Part shown: positions 12,994 to 29,726 of the stretch, one piece after another | Layout of the letters: each line of letters opens with the position of its first letter | Position numbering within the stretch: the first letter of the stretch is position 1 | DNA from: Piromyces finnis | Taxonomy: Eukaryota; Neocallimastigomycota; Neocallimastigomycetes; Neocallimastigales; Neocallimastigaceae | Assembly (NCBI GenBank): GCA_002104945.1 | Contig: MCFH01000086.1 | Coordinates: 62,001-126,000, forward strand | Reading direction: 5' to 3' | Length of the DNA: 64,000 nt | Made by a program: the position numbers and the translations under genes | Notes under the pieces: generated by a model | Seen by the model: the letters and a program-made list of their open reading frames with translations, nothing else | What the model was told of the DNA's origin: nothing | The model's database searches: none

Positions 12994-15900
12994 TACTTTA
13001 ATATATTAATATACTTTAATTATTATTTACTTAAAAAAAAAAACACCAGAAATATTTACTTTTATTTTTTTTTTCTTAAAAATTTTAAAATTATCAATAT
13101 TATTATACTATTCAAAAATAAATAAGATAATTAGTATTATCATTAATATTAAAATATTAAAATTATATAAATTAATATTTACAAATATTTTCCAATTTTT
13201 TTTATTAAAAAATATAAAAAAGGAAAAAGGTTTATATTATATATTATTAAATAGAAACAATATATATAAAGTTAGTATATTTATTGCGAGTTAAGTTATA
13301 AAATCTTTCTTTTTATTTTTAAATAGAAATATTAATTAAATCAATATTTATATATTTTTGTTTATTATTATAATAGCAAGAATATTTGTAATAAATAATG
13401 TAACTTATTTTTTCTAGAATTGTAATCATAAAAAAAAGATATTTCTAATTTAAATATTAATTTCTGTAATTAATAATTACTTTAAAAATTATGATATTAT
13501 GTTTATATCTATATCACTTATATACTTTTATGTTTATAAATGAATTATTTTAATTTTAAAGATAACTTTTTTCTATGTTTATATTATTATAATAAATATT
13601 TTTCATTTTTATTATTTACTTATTATCAATTCAAGATTTTAAGATTTTTACTCTTTTCTTCCTTACTATCTTTTTTTTTTTTTTTTTTTAATTTGTTCTT
13701 CTATTAAACTTTTTAAAAAAAATAGTTATGAAAAAAAAAAATAAAGTTATGAAAAAAAAAAAAGGCATATAATATTTTAAATGATAATATGATTAATTAA
13801 AATTAATTATATTTCCAATATATTATATTATAATAATATGTATATATATTATGAGATTTAACAATATATTTGAAATAAAATAAACATCAAACATCAAAAA
13901 TAATATATTATATATATTTTGATTTAATTTATATATACATAGAATTTATTATATAATATATTTAGCCATACTTTAGTTTTTAATCAAATATAAAACTAAA
14001 ATAAATATAAAAATTTCAAATAAATTAATATCAATATTAAACACAAATTATTTATTCCAAACTTCAATTTATAACTTCGTATATAATGATATATTAATAT
14101 TAATTATTTAATACAGTTTTATTATAATATTTATTATTAAAAAATTTTTTAGTATAAATTTTATTAAATGAAAAAATTAATTATTTCATAGTAAAAATAT
14201 TATTCCTTAGAATGTTGATATAATTTCCAATATTTATAATATTTATGGTAAGACTAAAACAGTCATAAAAATACAATCTAATTATTAAAGGAAAATCAAT
14301 AAGTATAATACCATTTCTTCTATATTGCCATTATCCAAATCATTATTCAAGGGTATTAAGAATGTCGACACCAACAAAAGAATATCAAAGGTTTATTCTG
14401 TGAAAAAAGAGAAAATAAAAGATGCTTAATTTCAACTCTATCATTGTAAATTTAATTTATTTAATAACGAGTATCGGTTAATAAAGTATGTTTATTATTA
14501 TTATTATTATTAAATGTTAAAATAAAATAGTACTGTTAAATTAATTTTTTTGTTTTGTTTGATTAATCATTTTACATTACATTAAAAGATAGAATATTAA
14601 ATTTCATATAATTTTTTGTGGTATTAACCCTATTCTCTCTCACAAAAAAAAAAAAAAAAAAAAAAATCTTTATAAATAAAATCATAAAATTGTCTTTAAT
14701 TCTATTTTTTTTTTTTTTTTCAAAAATAAAAAAAATATTAATTTGTCTATTTTTCCACTTAATAAAAGATTAATATTTATTAAATAATATAATCTTAAAT
14801 ATATTAATTATATATAATTATATATTGGTTATAAATGTAAAGTTAAATACTTAATCTTTTAATTTAAACTTTGTGAAATATAATATATAACATTAAAATG
14901 TTATTGTCATATTATAATTTAATTTAAATAAAATTTTATTTATTTATACAGAAACTTAATAAAAATTATTTTAGTTAGTATAATAAAATGAAAAATATTC
15001 CATTATTGATATTTAATATTAATTATAACAATAATATTCTAATTAATAGAAGGCAATATAAAGAAATAAAACATTCTTATTTTTTGAAAGAATATTAATT
15101 TATTTATATTTAATCTTTAAAACTAATGATTTAATTTGTATATAAAAAAAAGATTAAGTTTTATTAAAGTTTTTAAACTTTAATTATATCTTATTTCATA
15201 ATATATTATCTGTACTACATAAATAAATAAATAAGATAATAATTAATGATAATAATCGTTTGGTATTACTATTTATTATTATTAATAGTGATTATTAACG
15301 AAGGGTAAAGAGAAAAGATTTTTTATTTATAGCAGTAATATATATTAGAGAAAGAATAATATACTTTTCATTATACATCATGAATAAAAAAAATTATTCT
15401 GTTTAATTCAAAATAATTAATACTAATTATTTGTTTGTTATATATTTATTAATTTATTAAAAAATCTATTTTAATTGAATTATATTATTATATTTATAAA
15501 AATACAGTTATTAATAATATAACCAGTATAACCCAAATTATAATAAATTTAAGTAATATTTAGTTATAGTAATTATTAAAAGAAAAAAAAGATAAATATT
15601 AAATTTTGTATATAATGATCCAAAATATATTATAAGAAAGAAAAAAATTCTTACTGAAAACATTAAAATGTAATGGTAACAATACGTCAATATAATATAT
15701 GCACAAATTTATATTAGAATTTGATATCATTTATTTATTGCTGTTTATATACTTTATTAATGAAAAATACCATATTATTCATATAAAATTTAATTTTATA
15801 AAATTTAAATTTCATTTATATTTCAATAATCTATTACTGCAACAACTATCATTATTATCATTTTTATTTAATTTATTTTTTTAAATAATAATAAGCATGC

Positions 15901-17513
15901 AATTAATTTTGTAAAATTTAAAAATAATAGTTTTAATATTTATTTTTTTAGCAATTTTTATTAGAACGATTGTTATTTTCGATATATTCTGTTAATGTTT
16001 ATTTTTAATTACATAGTATATAAAATAACATCTTTTTTTATTAAAAAAAATTATCAGATTCGCCTTTTAGTCAACATAATTGTTATGTTTTTTTTTCTTA
16101 ATAAAATGTTAAAAAAAGAAAAGAGTCAATTATTAATCTAAAATTGTAAATTTTAGCGCTAAATCATTTTGATATAGCTAAAAAAGAGAAATAATCATCA
16201 ATATCTTTTTTTTTATCACCAAATGAATAAAAAGGTGATAATTAAAGAAAAAATATATAATTATCTCAATCTTTTTTATTTTAGCTAAAATATTTTAAAT
16301 TATATAATTTCTCATTTTCAATCTTTTTTTTATTAGAAAAAAAAACCTGTTTACCAAAGATATCATCATGTTTCTCCAATGTTATAAATATACTACTATT
16401 GTTATATACATTCTAAAATCTAAAATTATTTTAAATTTTTTTGTATATAAAATCTTCTAAATATTTTTTGTAATATAAAAATAAAAATTTTTAAACAGTT
16501 TCAATTATTTATAAATTATGCATATAATTATTTATTATAATTGATTGGGTTTATATTAATATATTTATAAAAAAGATTTTGACTATTAGAAAAAAATTAA
16601 TAAATGTATAATTCATTTTCTTTTACTTAATATAAATTAATGTTAATTAATATAATTAAACAATTAATTAATATTTAGCAATTTACATTAAATTTATTAC
16701 TTTGCAAAAATATTATTATTAATATAATAATTGTATTTTATTTTTTTAACAATCAAGTATAGTATAATTTAAAAAAAAAAATATTGATAAATAAAATATT
16801 TTTTTTCTAACTATTATTTATTAAAGATATCATAATTTAAGAAATATATTAGTATATTTTAAAATAATATTAATAAATATTTTTTTCAAACATTTTATTG
16901 AATTATGTAAAATTATAAAAAGGTATAAAATTGATTATTCTTATATTGGTAAAAAATATAATAAAAGAATCTAATATATATATATAAATCATTAATATTA
17001 TATTTCGAAAGATATATATATATAAATAATTGAAAGAAATTATTGCATTAATTTTTAATTACTTACTAATTATTTTCATTCATTTTTATTAACCTATATT
17101 TATATATAAAGAATTTTTTAACAAATATGTTTTAAAAGCATGTATATAACTTTTATAAAATTTTCATTATTATAAAACAATAAAATAAAAACATAAAAGC
17201 TCATTATATTATGATATAGCAACAAAAACAATTCATAATGAAAGAAAAAATATTTAAGAAAAAATATATATATATGAACATTAAAAGTATTATAATACAA
17301 AATATAACAACCAATAATCTTTTATACTCTAAATTATTGTATAATAAATAACAATAATTAAAAACAAAAACGAAATAAAATAAAACAAACAAAGAAAAAA
17401 ATAATAATAATTTATTTATATATATTTCACAATCTTTAAGTGATTTTAATAAATAAATAAATACTTTTAAATTCTACCTTAATTATCATTATTTCATGAT
17501 AATTAAATAAGAA
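12994..17513. other. 4.5-kb intergenic desert between divergent genes
   Basis: Upstream of both the HMG-CoA reductase (-) and KAT6-like (+) genes. Open frames here are AT-rich and Ile/Phe/Tyr/Asn-dominated, with no family match. Two local features stand out: a patch of higher G+C at 14290-14430, and an imperfect stem at 16207-16240 (TTATCACC paired with GGTGATAA). Confidence 0.6.
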
Positions 17514-21696
<4,183 letters not shown>

Positions 21697-22766
21697 AATA
21701 ACGATTAAGCTTTCACCCTTTTATTTGTATAATTTTATAATTACTACTATTTATTAATTTAATAAATATTTAATTAAATTTATTTAAAATTAAATTCTTT
21801 TTTTTTTTTTTCAATAATATTATATACCAATAATATTTTAAAATATTTTAAAATATTATTATTACTATGAAAAAATAAAGTAAGAATTTTATAACTATTT
21901 TATTTATATATTCTTATTCTATTTATTAAAAAAGATTATCATCAATAGTAATAAAAAAAGATAGTACTTTTTTTCTATATATAATTTACTTTTATAACAG
22001 TTAATTTTTTTAAAAAAATTTTATTATTTATTAAGATTTATTAAAAATTTAATTTTATCTGGTAAAATAATTATTGTTAAGCCGTTTTTTTATTTATTTT
22101 TTTCTATTATATAATTAAACATATTAAATAATACATTTTTAATTAGTATTAATATATTATTAATATTAAAATTTTGATTAAATTCAATATATTCATTATT
22201 ATATAAATTTTTAAAATGTATATTTTTTTTTTAGTAATAAAAATTTTTAATTTAGTATACATTTAAAAGTGCCGTTTTTTTTATTTATATTTATATATAT
22301 TTTTATTATTGTTTAATTTTTATTAAAAATATATTAGTTATTTTGTTTCCTTATTTTTTTAAAATATATAAATATGATTATTTCCCATTACAATTTAATC
22401 TTCATTTAATATTTAAATCAGATAAATATAATAATTGTTTTAGTAATTGAAGGTCATATAAATCTAATTATAACATAGTAATTAATTTAAAAATATTAAA
22501 AGTATTTATTAATAAAAGTATTTTCCTTTATAAATATATAAAGAAAAAGCAATTTAATAAATATTTTAAAATATTACTGTAAAATTTTAATAAATTTAAT
22601 TGTATAATAGTTTTTAGTTTTTATTATAATAAATATTAACAATAATTAATAAAAATTAATTGATATCATAATAACAATAGTAGTATTAATAGAAATATAA
22701 AAAAGTAATTCAAATAATTTATTATTGTAATATATATACATACATATATTTTATAAAATAATAAAA
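21697..22766. other. Intergenic, KAT6-like 3' flank and expansin promoter region
   Basis: No gene seen. The short string GCCGTTTTTTT occurs twice (about 22081 and 22271) about 190 bases apart; its meaning is unknown. Confidence 0.55.
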
Positions 22767-24383
22767 ATGAAATCATTAAATAATTTAATTATAAGTCTTG
22801 TTTTATTAACAACTGCTCAATGTGGTTTAATTAAAAGAAATACTGGGTCAATTAATGATTTTTCAAGATATTCAGGTTTAACAGAATTAATTAATGCCAA
22901 TAAAGCTAATTTCCAAAATATTTTCAAAGATGGACCAATTTACTCAGGTGAAGGTACTGCATATGGTGCAGCTACAAATGGAGGAAATTGTTTATTCCCA
23001 AAAGATGAATATTATAAAGATATGATGTATGCTGCATTAAATAGAGATCAATATTTAAATGATTTGGGTAAGTATATATATGATAAATAGTTTGTTAACA
23101 TTAATGAATAATAATTTATATTAAATATATATTTATTTCAATGCCACTTCATAAAAGGATGTGGGGCATGTGCTTTAGTAGTTTCAACTAGTAACCCATA
23201 TAAACCAATTCGAATTCGTGTCATTGATCAATGTCCAGAATGTAAACACGGAGATCTTGATTTTAGTGATAAAGCTTATAAAGCTTTAACTAATCAATCT
23301 CCTGGAAGAATAAAGATTACATGGGCACTCATTCCATGCGATATTCCAGTTGAAGAATATCCAGCATTAGTTCCTAAAGGATCAGACATTAAATTCCAAT
23401 TTAAAACTGGTAGTTCAGCTACTTGGACTGAAATCCAAGTTTTTAATACAAGATACCCAGTTGCTAAATTCGAAGCAAAAGTAAATGGTAATTATGAACA
23501 ATTGAAACGTCGTGATTATAATTATTGGGGAAAAGAAGGTGGAGCCGGTCTAGGAAATGGCCCATTTGAATTTAGAGTAACTTTAGCCGATGGTTCTGTT
23601 ATTACAGCAACAAATGTTGAATTTGCTATTCAAGGAAATGATGAAGATGCTACTTTCTCTTCTGGAAAGCAAACCGTTACTGGTGGAACAAGTAGCTCAG
23701 GTGGGAGTTTTCAAGAAAATTCTCCAAATCCTCAAAACAATAATAATAATAACAATAATCTTGGCAATATTGGTGGTAATAATATGCCATCAGTTCCGAA
23801 ACAAGTTACATCTTCAAATTCAACTACAAAGACTGTTACATTAGGTAATACAAAAACTATTCCTCCAAATTTAGGTAACAATAATACAATTTCTGTAAAA
23901 ACAGTTCCCTCTGTTTCTCCTACTACTCAAAATAATAATCCAAAAACCAATTCAGTAATAACTTCAAAAACAATACCAAACATTGGAAGTATTCCAACAC
24001 AAGTTATTCCAAGCATTAATTCAAAGAATATCCCAACTAATTCCCAAACAAATAATAATAGTAATTCAAACACTAAATCTGTACCAGAAACTAGCATTAA
24101 TTCGTCACCAAATTCCAACAGCAATAAAGATAATTCATGGGGCAATTGGTGGGGAAACAATGACTGGTTTAAAGGATGGGATAAATGGGGAAAAAACAAT
24201 AATTCTAACCCATGGGGATGGGGAAATATGTGGGGATGGAATAATAAGAATAATGCTGACTCTAGTCCATGGGGATGGGGAAATTGGATGAAAGGATGGA
24301 AAAATAGTGATTTTGTTTCCTATAAACCAAGTAACAATAGCACATCAGCCTCCGATAAATGGTGGATCAAGAACCAATGGTAA
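22767..24383 (+). CDS. Secreted expansin with Asn/Ser/Thr linker and Trp/Gly-rich C-terminal tail
   Basis: Two exons (22767-23067 and 23158-24383) encode 508 residues. A signal peptide (about 1-19, ending TTAQC) is followed by the expansin double-psi barrel (about 55-190: GEGTAYG, GCGACALVV, VIDQCPECKHGDLDFS with the family's key Asp, ITWALIPC). Next comes a CBM63-type beta domain (about 200-300: FKTGSSATWTEIQVFNTRYP, GPFEFRVTLADGS). Expansins loosen cellulose and hemicellulose non-hydrolytically outside the cell, which fits a rumen fungus and the GH5 endoglucanase nearby. After a long Asn/Ser/Thr/Pro linker (about 305-425) the protein ends in an 83-residue tail with 17 Trp, in repeats such as NPWGWGNMWGW and SPWGWGNWMKGW. 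I know no domain with this pattern. No dockerin is present, so it is probably free or attached by its tail rather than docked in a cellulosome. Confidence 0.9.
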
Positions 24384-24816
24384 AAAATAAAAAAATAAAA
24401 AAAAAAAAAAAAATAATAATAAGTAAAAATGTAATATCTTGTTATATTATTTTCTATTTCTTTAATATCTCAATTTATATTTATTTAATAATTTTTATTA
24501 TACTTTGTATGTATATTTTTTTTTTTTTTTTTTTTTTTTTGACTTATTTATTAAAATTAATTAAAAAGTTAATTTGTTCATTAATAAAAAGTATTTTATT
24601 TCAAATATTACAAAATTATTTATATAAAATTATTTATATTATTTTATTTTTGAAAAACAAATATCTTTATTCGTGTTTTTAATTTATATTAATAAAAAAG
24701 ATAAAAAAGAATAAAAAAAAAAAAAGGAGTTAAATAATATTATTATAATAATTATGAATAATAGATTAGAAAATAAAATATATATTTGTATTGTTTTAAT
24801 CAATCTAAAAAAAAAA
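24384..24816. other. Intergenic, convergent 3' ends of expansin and PLK4
   Basis: A and T tracts (A-rich 24382-24413; about 24 T at 24517-24540). No coding signal beyond chance frames. Confidence 0.6.
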
Positions 24817-27800
24817 TTAATTTAAATTTGTTTTCATTAATTCTCTAAACTTAAATATATATGAAAGTTTTTGTTTTACATCTTTAGGTATAGGTTGGTC
24901 TAAATAGTAACTATAATATAAAAAATATATAGAATTATAAGAATATTATTTTATATTTATTAGTTGAAGAAAATATTGTATTTTAAATTAATACTTACAT
25001 TATATGTTTTTTATAATTAATATCTTGATAATTAAGATATTGTAATTGGTTTGGTTTTCTTGACTCTAAAATAATATTTGTGCCATCAATAAAAAAAATT
25101 GAAAATTTTCCATAAGTTTTAATACACCAACCAACTTTTGGTATAAATGTAGTCATGGAATTAGAAGATATGCTAGATAGGGAAGAAGATGTTGATAGAG
25201 ACTCATTTGGTTGACTTTTATTTGCATTAGTAACTGTTGCTGATGAAGTGGCATTAGAAGAAATAGTAATTGGTGATGAATTTCTCTTTAATTGAGAAAA
25301 ATCATGTATAGAATTCTCATTAGTTTTTGATATATCTAAATTAAATAATAAATATAAATTAATTAAAAGCTGATTTGAATTTAAATTAATATTTTTAATT
25401 ACTATCATTGATTTACCATCATAATTTTCTTTATTACTAGTTTCACTTATTGATGCTAATATTTCTGAATTGGAATAAATATTTGAGGAACATAAATTCT
25501 TTTTCGAATTTAGATTCATTTCTGAATGAGCCTTACGTAACAAACCCTCTGAGACTATGAAAATAATATTAAATTTATTAATTAATTATTATTAAAGAAT
25601 TTTATAATTTTACTAATATTAGTTTGTGACAAAAATAAAAATTTACTTACATTTATTATGCTTATTATTTTTGGATTGTAAATAAGACGTTGAATAAATG
25701 TTATTATTATTTTTATTAAATGTCGTCTGATTTATTGACATTGAACTCGAATTAAATAAAGTTGTTGATTGAATACTGTTTGCAGTATTATCGGTCGTAT
25801 AATTGTCTATTTTTTTTATAGCGCTATTTGAAATATTTTGCTCTATTTGTTTGAAATAAAAAAAATTATATATTTAATATAAATAAATATTATATATAAT
25901 TATTTTAATAATAGCTATTACCTTGAGATGTTTGATTTATTTTATTTGTGATTGATGATGAAATAATTCCTTCTGTATCATCATTAATAATATGAGAAGA
26001 AGAATTCTTTTCATTTAATAATAGATTTGAATTTGTGCTAGGAGGAATGTGATTGATAGAATATACATTATTAATAGATGCATTTTCTTCCTCTAATTTT
26101 TTATCTTCCATTACTTTACATTTAACAATTAAAGGGTATTTTGATATGTTTTTATTACTCTGGAAAGAAAGACATTGCTTAAAACATACTTGAAAATGAT
26201 TTATTATTGGATAAACAATAGATGGATCATGTTCATTTATATGCTCAATTAATTTTGTTGATAACAAATATGATGAATCAAAATTTGAAATCGGTATCTT
26301 TACTGAAAAAAAATTATTTTTTATTGCTTTTACATTTACATTATTCATAATGTTTTGTTCTTCTAAATATTTAGTTGGAAAACTAATTTCGATAGCTTGA
26401 TGTGATATACGAAGACTCAATTTTACATCATTATAAAACCTCATCTCAAAATCAGGATATGGTTGATTTTCCATTAGAAGACATTGTGCTTGAGAAGAAT
26501 AAAATATTATCTTCGGGGTTTTGGAACGAATATACTGAATAATTTTCGATATTGCAGAATATATTGAATACAATGATGAAGGAAGATTTCTAAAAATATA
26601 TACCGTTTTAGGTGCATTTGATTTTAGGATATTTTCTCCTGATTCAGTTTCGGAAAATGAATCTTTATTATAAACAGAAATCTAATTATGTTTTTAATAA
26701 TAAAAATAATATATATATATATATGTGTGTGTGTGTATGTATTTATATATTTATAATTTATTATTTTTTAATCAATAAATTAATTAATTAATTAATTAAT
26801 ATATTTTTAAACTATTATAATCATTATTATTTTTTACATTACCTTCTCACCCTTTCCATTAATTATTAATATATAATTGTCTTTGGTAAATCTAACAAAA
26901 ACATGACCACTTTTTAAAATTTCTAATTTTCCAGCTTTAAAAGAAACCTTACATGGTTTTAACCTTTCTGTTGATATAATAATATTTTCATCTTCATGTT
27001 TTAAATTAACCGGTGATAATGATAAAGATGTATGTGGTTGTTTAATTGATGATAAAGAATGCTGTTTTCTGATTCCATGATTAAATTTAATGTTTTCTGA
27101 AACTGAAAATTTACTATCAAAATTGTCAGATGATTTTTTTGATTTCGGTATATTTTGAAAATCATTTAACACCATGTTTGAATAATTGTTATTTAATTCA
27201 TTTATATCATAATCTAATAATACATTATTATTTGATAATATTTTTGAGTCTCTATAATATATATTGGAATCTTTAATATTATCAATGTTGTTATTTGATG
27301 TTTTAATATTTTCTATTGATGGATTCGTAGATGATATTGATGATGTATATGGTTGAGAATTATATTTATCATTCAAATTTAAACTACTTGATTTTGATAA
27401 TGGATAACTTTTATATTTTTTATTATAATTTTCATATATATTAGAAGGATTTCTTATATCATTTATTTGATTATTAATATTATTAACATTTGTGCTGGTA
27501 TCATTATTTATATTAATATTATCAGTGTTGCTACTATTATGTTGTATTCGGTCTAATATATTAGATTTATTTTCATTTTTATCATTTTCTTTTGTTAATG
27601 AATTATTATATAAAAAATTATAATTTAAAATCTTTTCTTTTTTAATAGCTGAGGAAGTTATATTTGAGGTATCATGATTATAATAAATATTTTTATTAAA
27701 ATCATTATTAGGATTTTGATCAACTTTTTTTCTATTTAACTTATTTTGATTCTCTTTATTTGGTATATCATATAACTCTGAAGGTTTATTTTTATTATCA

Positions 27801-29726
27801 TTCTCTTTTTCATTTATATTTATATTTATATTATTGTTATCAAAATTTTGATTACTTAAATGATGATAGTTGAAAATATTATTTTGCTTTGTGCTTTCAG
27901 GTTTCCCATTAATATATTTATTATATTTATTTTTATTTTCTAAAGTTAGTATAATTTTTTCATCTTGCTTAACATTTACTTCATGGTTTTTAACACTTTT
28001 TGTAAATTCTTCATATTTATTTTCTTTATTTTCATTATCATGTTCTTTATTATACATATCAATCAGCATTTTATTATGCAATTTCATGGAAAGATCTGCC
28101 AATATCTTACTACTTTCGTTGATACTATTGATGATCGGAGTTAATAATTTTGATGGTCTTCCTGTCTTAAAAAACAAATGGTCTAATATTTTATCTAATG
28201 AAATTCGTTTTACTGGATCCTTAATTTTAAAATTAATTTCATTTATTAATTAAATTATAATTTAAATTATCAATTTAATAAATAATTCATATATATTAAA
28301 TAATAATTATATAATATAAAATAGTAATCTCTTTAAAAATCTAGTTTAAGTATATTTTGTCTCGCTTACCTTTTGTAATAGTTTATCTATTAAATCTGCT
28401 GCGGTTACTGATATATAGCTCGGTATTTCATATGAAACATTAATAACTTTTTCTAAGGTTTTTGGGATTTCTTTACACTTTATTGTTTTTAATAATATAT
28501 TAATATTGTTTTTAATATTATTTAAACTTATAATAAATAAATAATTTAACTATTAAATACTTCAAAAGGTGGTTTTCCAGTTAATAAAGTTACAAAAAGG
28601 CAACCTATTGACCATATGTCTGTTGGTAAGCTATATGGTTGACGTTGTATAATTTCACTTTATATATTATATATAAATATACAATTAATAAACGTTTATT
28701 TTATAATAAGAAAATTTCTTTATATTTCAATTAAAAAAGTAATTGATATTTACGGTGCTATATAATTTGGTGTACCACATAATGTATATTGTTCACTATT
28801 TGATTCATTTAATTGTGTTGCTAATCCAAAATCACCAATTTTCTTTCAAGTTTATTAATTTTTATTTATAATAAAGATTTATATATTAATGTTTATATTA
28901 TTAATAATTAATAATTAAATAAAATAATTTTATAATTAAATATATATTATCTAGAAAATTATATACCAATTTATAATTAGAAGTTAAAAATAAATTTGCT
29001 AATTTTAAATCCCTATGTAAAATTCCACGATGATGTAAATATTTAACACCTTCTACTAATTGTTCCATAACGCTTTTTACTTCCTCTTCAGGCAATTTTT
29101 TGCGTTTTTGTAAATATTTATACAATTCACCATTCTCACAATATTCCATTATTAAATATACATATTCTTCCGTTTCTGAAAAATTATATAATCGAAGTAT
29201 TGAAGGATGATTTAAATGATATTGAATTTCAATTTCATTTCTAATTCTTTTAATCATTTTTATAGCACTTATTTTCTTAATATTAATCTAAAATAAATTT
29301 ATTAAATAGTAATTAATTACAAAAAAAAAATAATAAATAAAATGAAATTTACAATTTTTCACTTACTCTTTTAATTGCAACTACTTCACCAAAAGATTTT
29401 TCATTTAAACTGACTGCTTTAAATACTTCACCAAAAGCACCTTTTCCTAACAAAGGGCCAAATTGATAATCCTTATTTTTTTTTAATTAATAAATCAATT
29501 TTTTTTATTTAAATTTATATTTTTAATCAAATTAAAATGAAAGAATATTATATATTATAAAATAGTTAAATTTCTAAAAATTTATATATACCTTTATATC
29601 CTTTGAAAAGTGATGTGCATTTTTTTCTCTAGCATTTGCTGATGAATTTGAATATTGATTATTCAATTTATTAATTATATTATTCTTCTGGATATATTCA
29701 TTTTGGTTGTATAAATTATATTGCAT
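24817..29726 (-). CDS. PLK4: Polo-like kinase 4 (PLK4/SAK), centriole-duplication kinase
   Basis: Eleven exons join in frame: 29592-29726, 29367-29471, 28967-29287, 28754-28842, 28561-28657, 28370-28477, 26843-28219, 25922-26681, 25651-25842, 24999-25554, 24817-24910, giving 1277 residues. PLK4 triggers centriole/basal-body duplication, needed for zoospore flagella. The kinase domain (about 46-305) has the glycine loop [12 protein letters not shown] lysine, [32 protein letters not shown] and the PLK4-like activation loop [13 protein letters not shown]. An Asn/Ser-rich linker of about 390 residues follows. Polo boxes then appear: PB1 (about 700-750, [20 protein letters not shown]), PB2 (about 765-855, [20 protein letters not shown] and [16 protein letters not shown]), and PB3 near the C-terminus ([19 protein letters not shown], then [15 protein letters not shown]). 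PB2 and the activation loop separate it from PLK1-type kinases. Human PLK4 is about 970 residues; the excess is low complexity. Intron 7 carries an AT/GT microsatellite. Confidence 0.9.
26711..26800 (+). repeat. AT/GT microsatellite and AATT repeat in a PLK4 intron
   Basis: An (AT)n(GT)n tract (26711-26739) and an (AATT)n tract (about 26779-26800) lie within the intron at 26682-26842. Confidence 0.85.

Noticed and set aside
15699-15884. 61-codon Phe/Leu/Ile/Tyr-rich frame in the desert
   Set aside because: Composition is that of random AT-rich DNA; no family, splice or leader support.
17118-17392. Two overlapping minus-strand hydrophobic frames upstream of the KAT6-like gene
   Set aside because: Same random AT-rich composition and no supporting signal.
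23590-24291. Overlapping frames on both strands within the expansin gene
   Set aside because: Shadows of the Asn-rich linker and Trp-rich tail.
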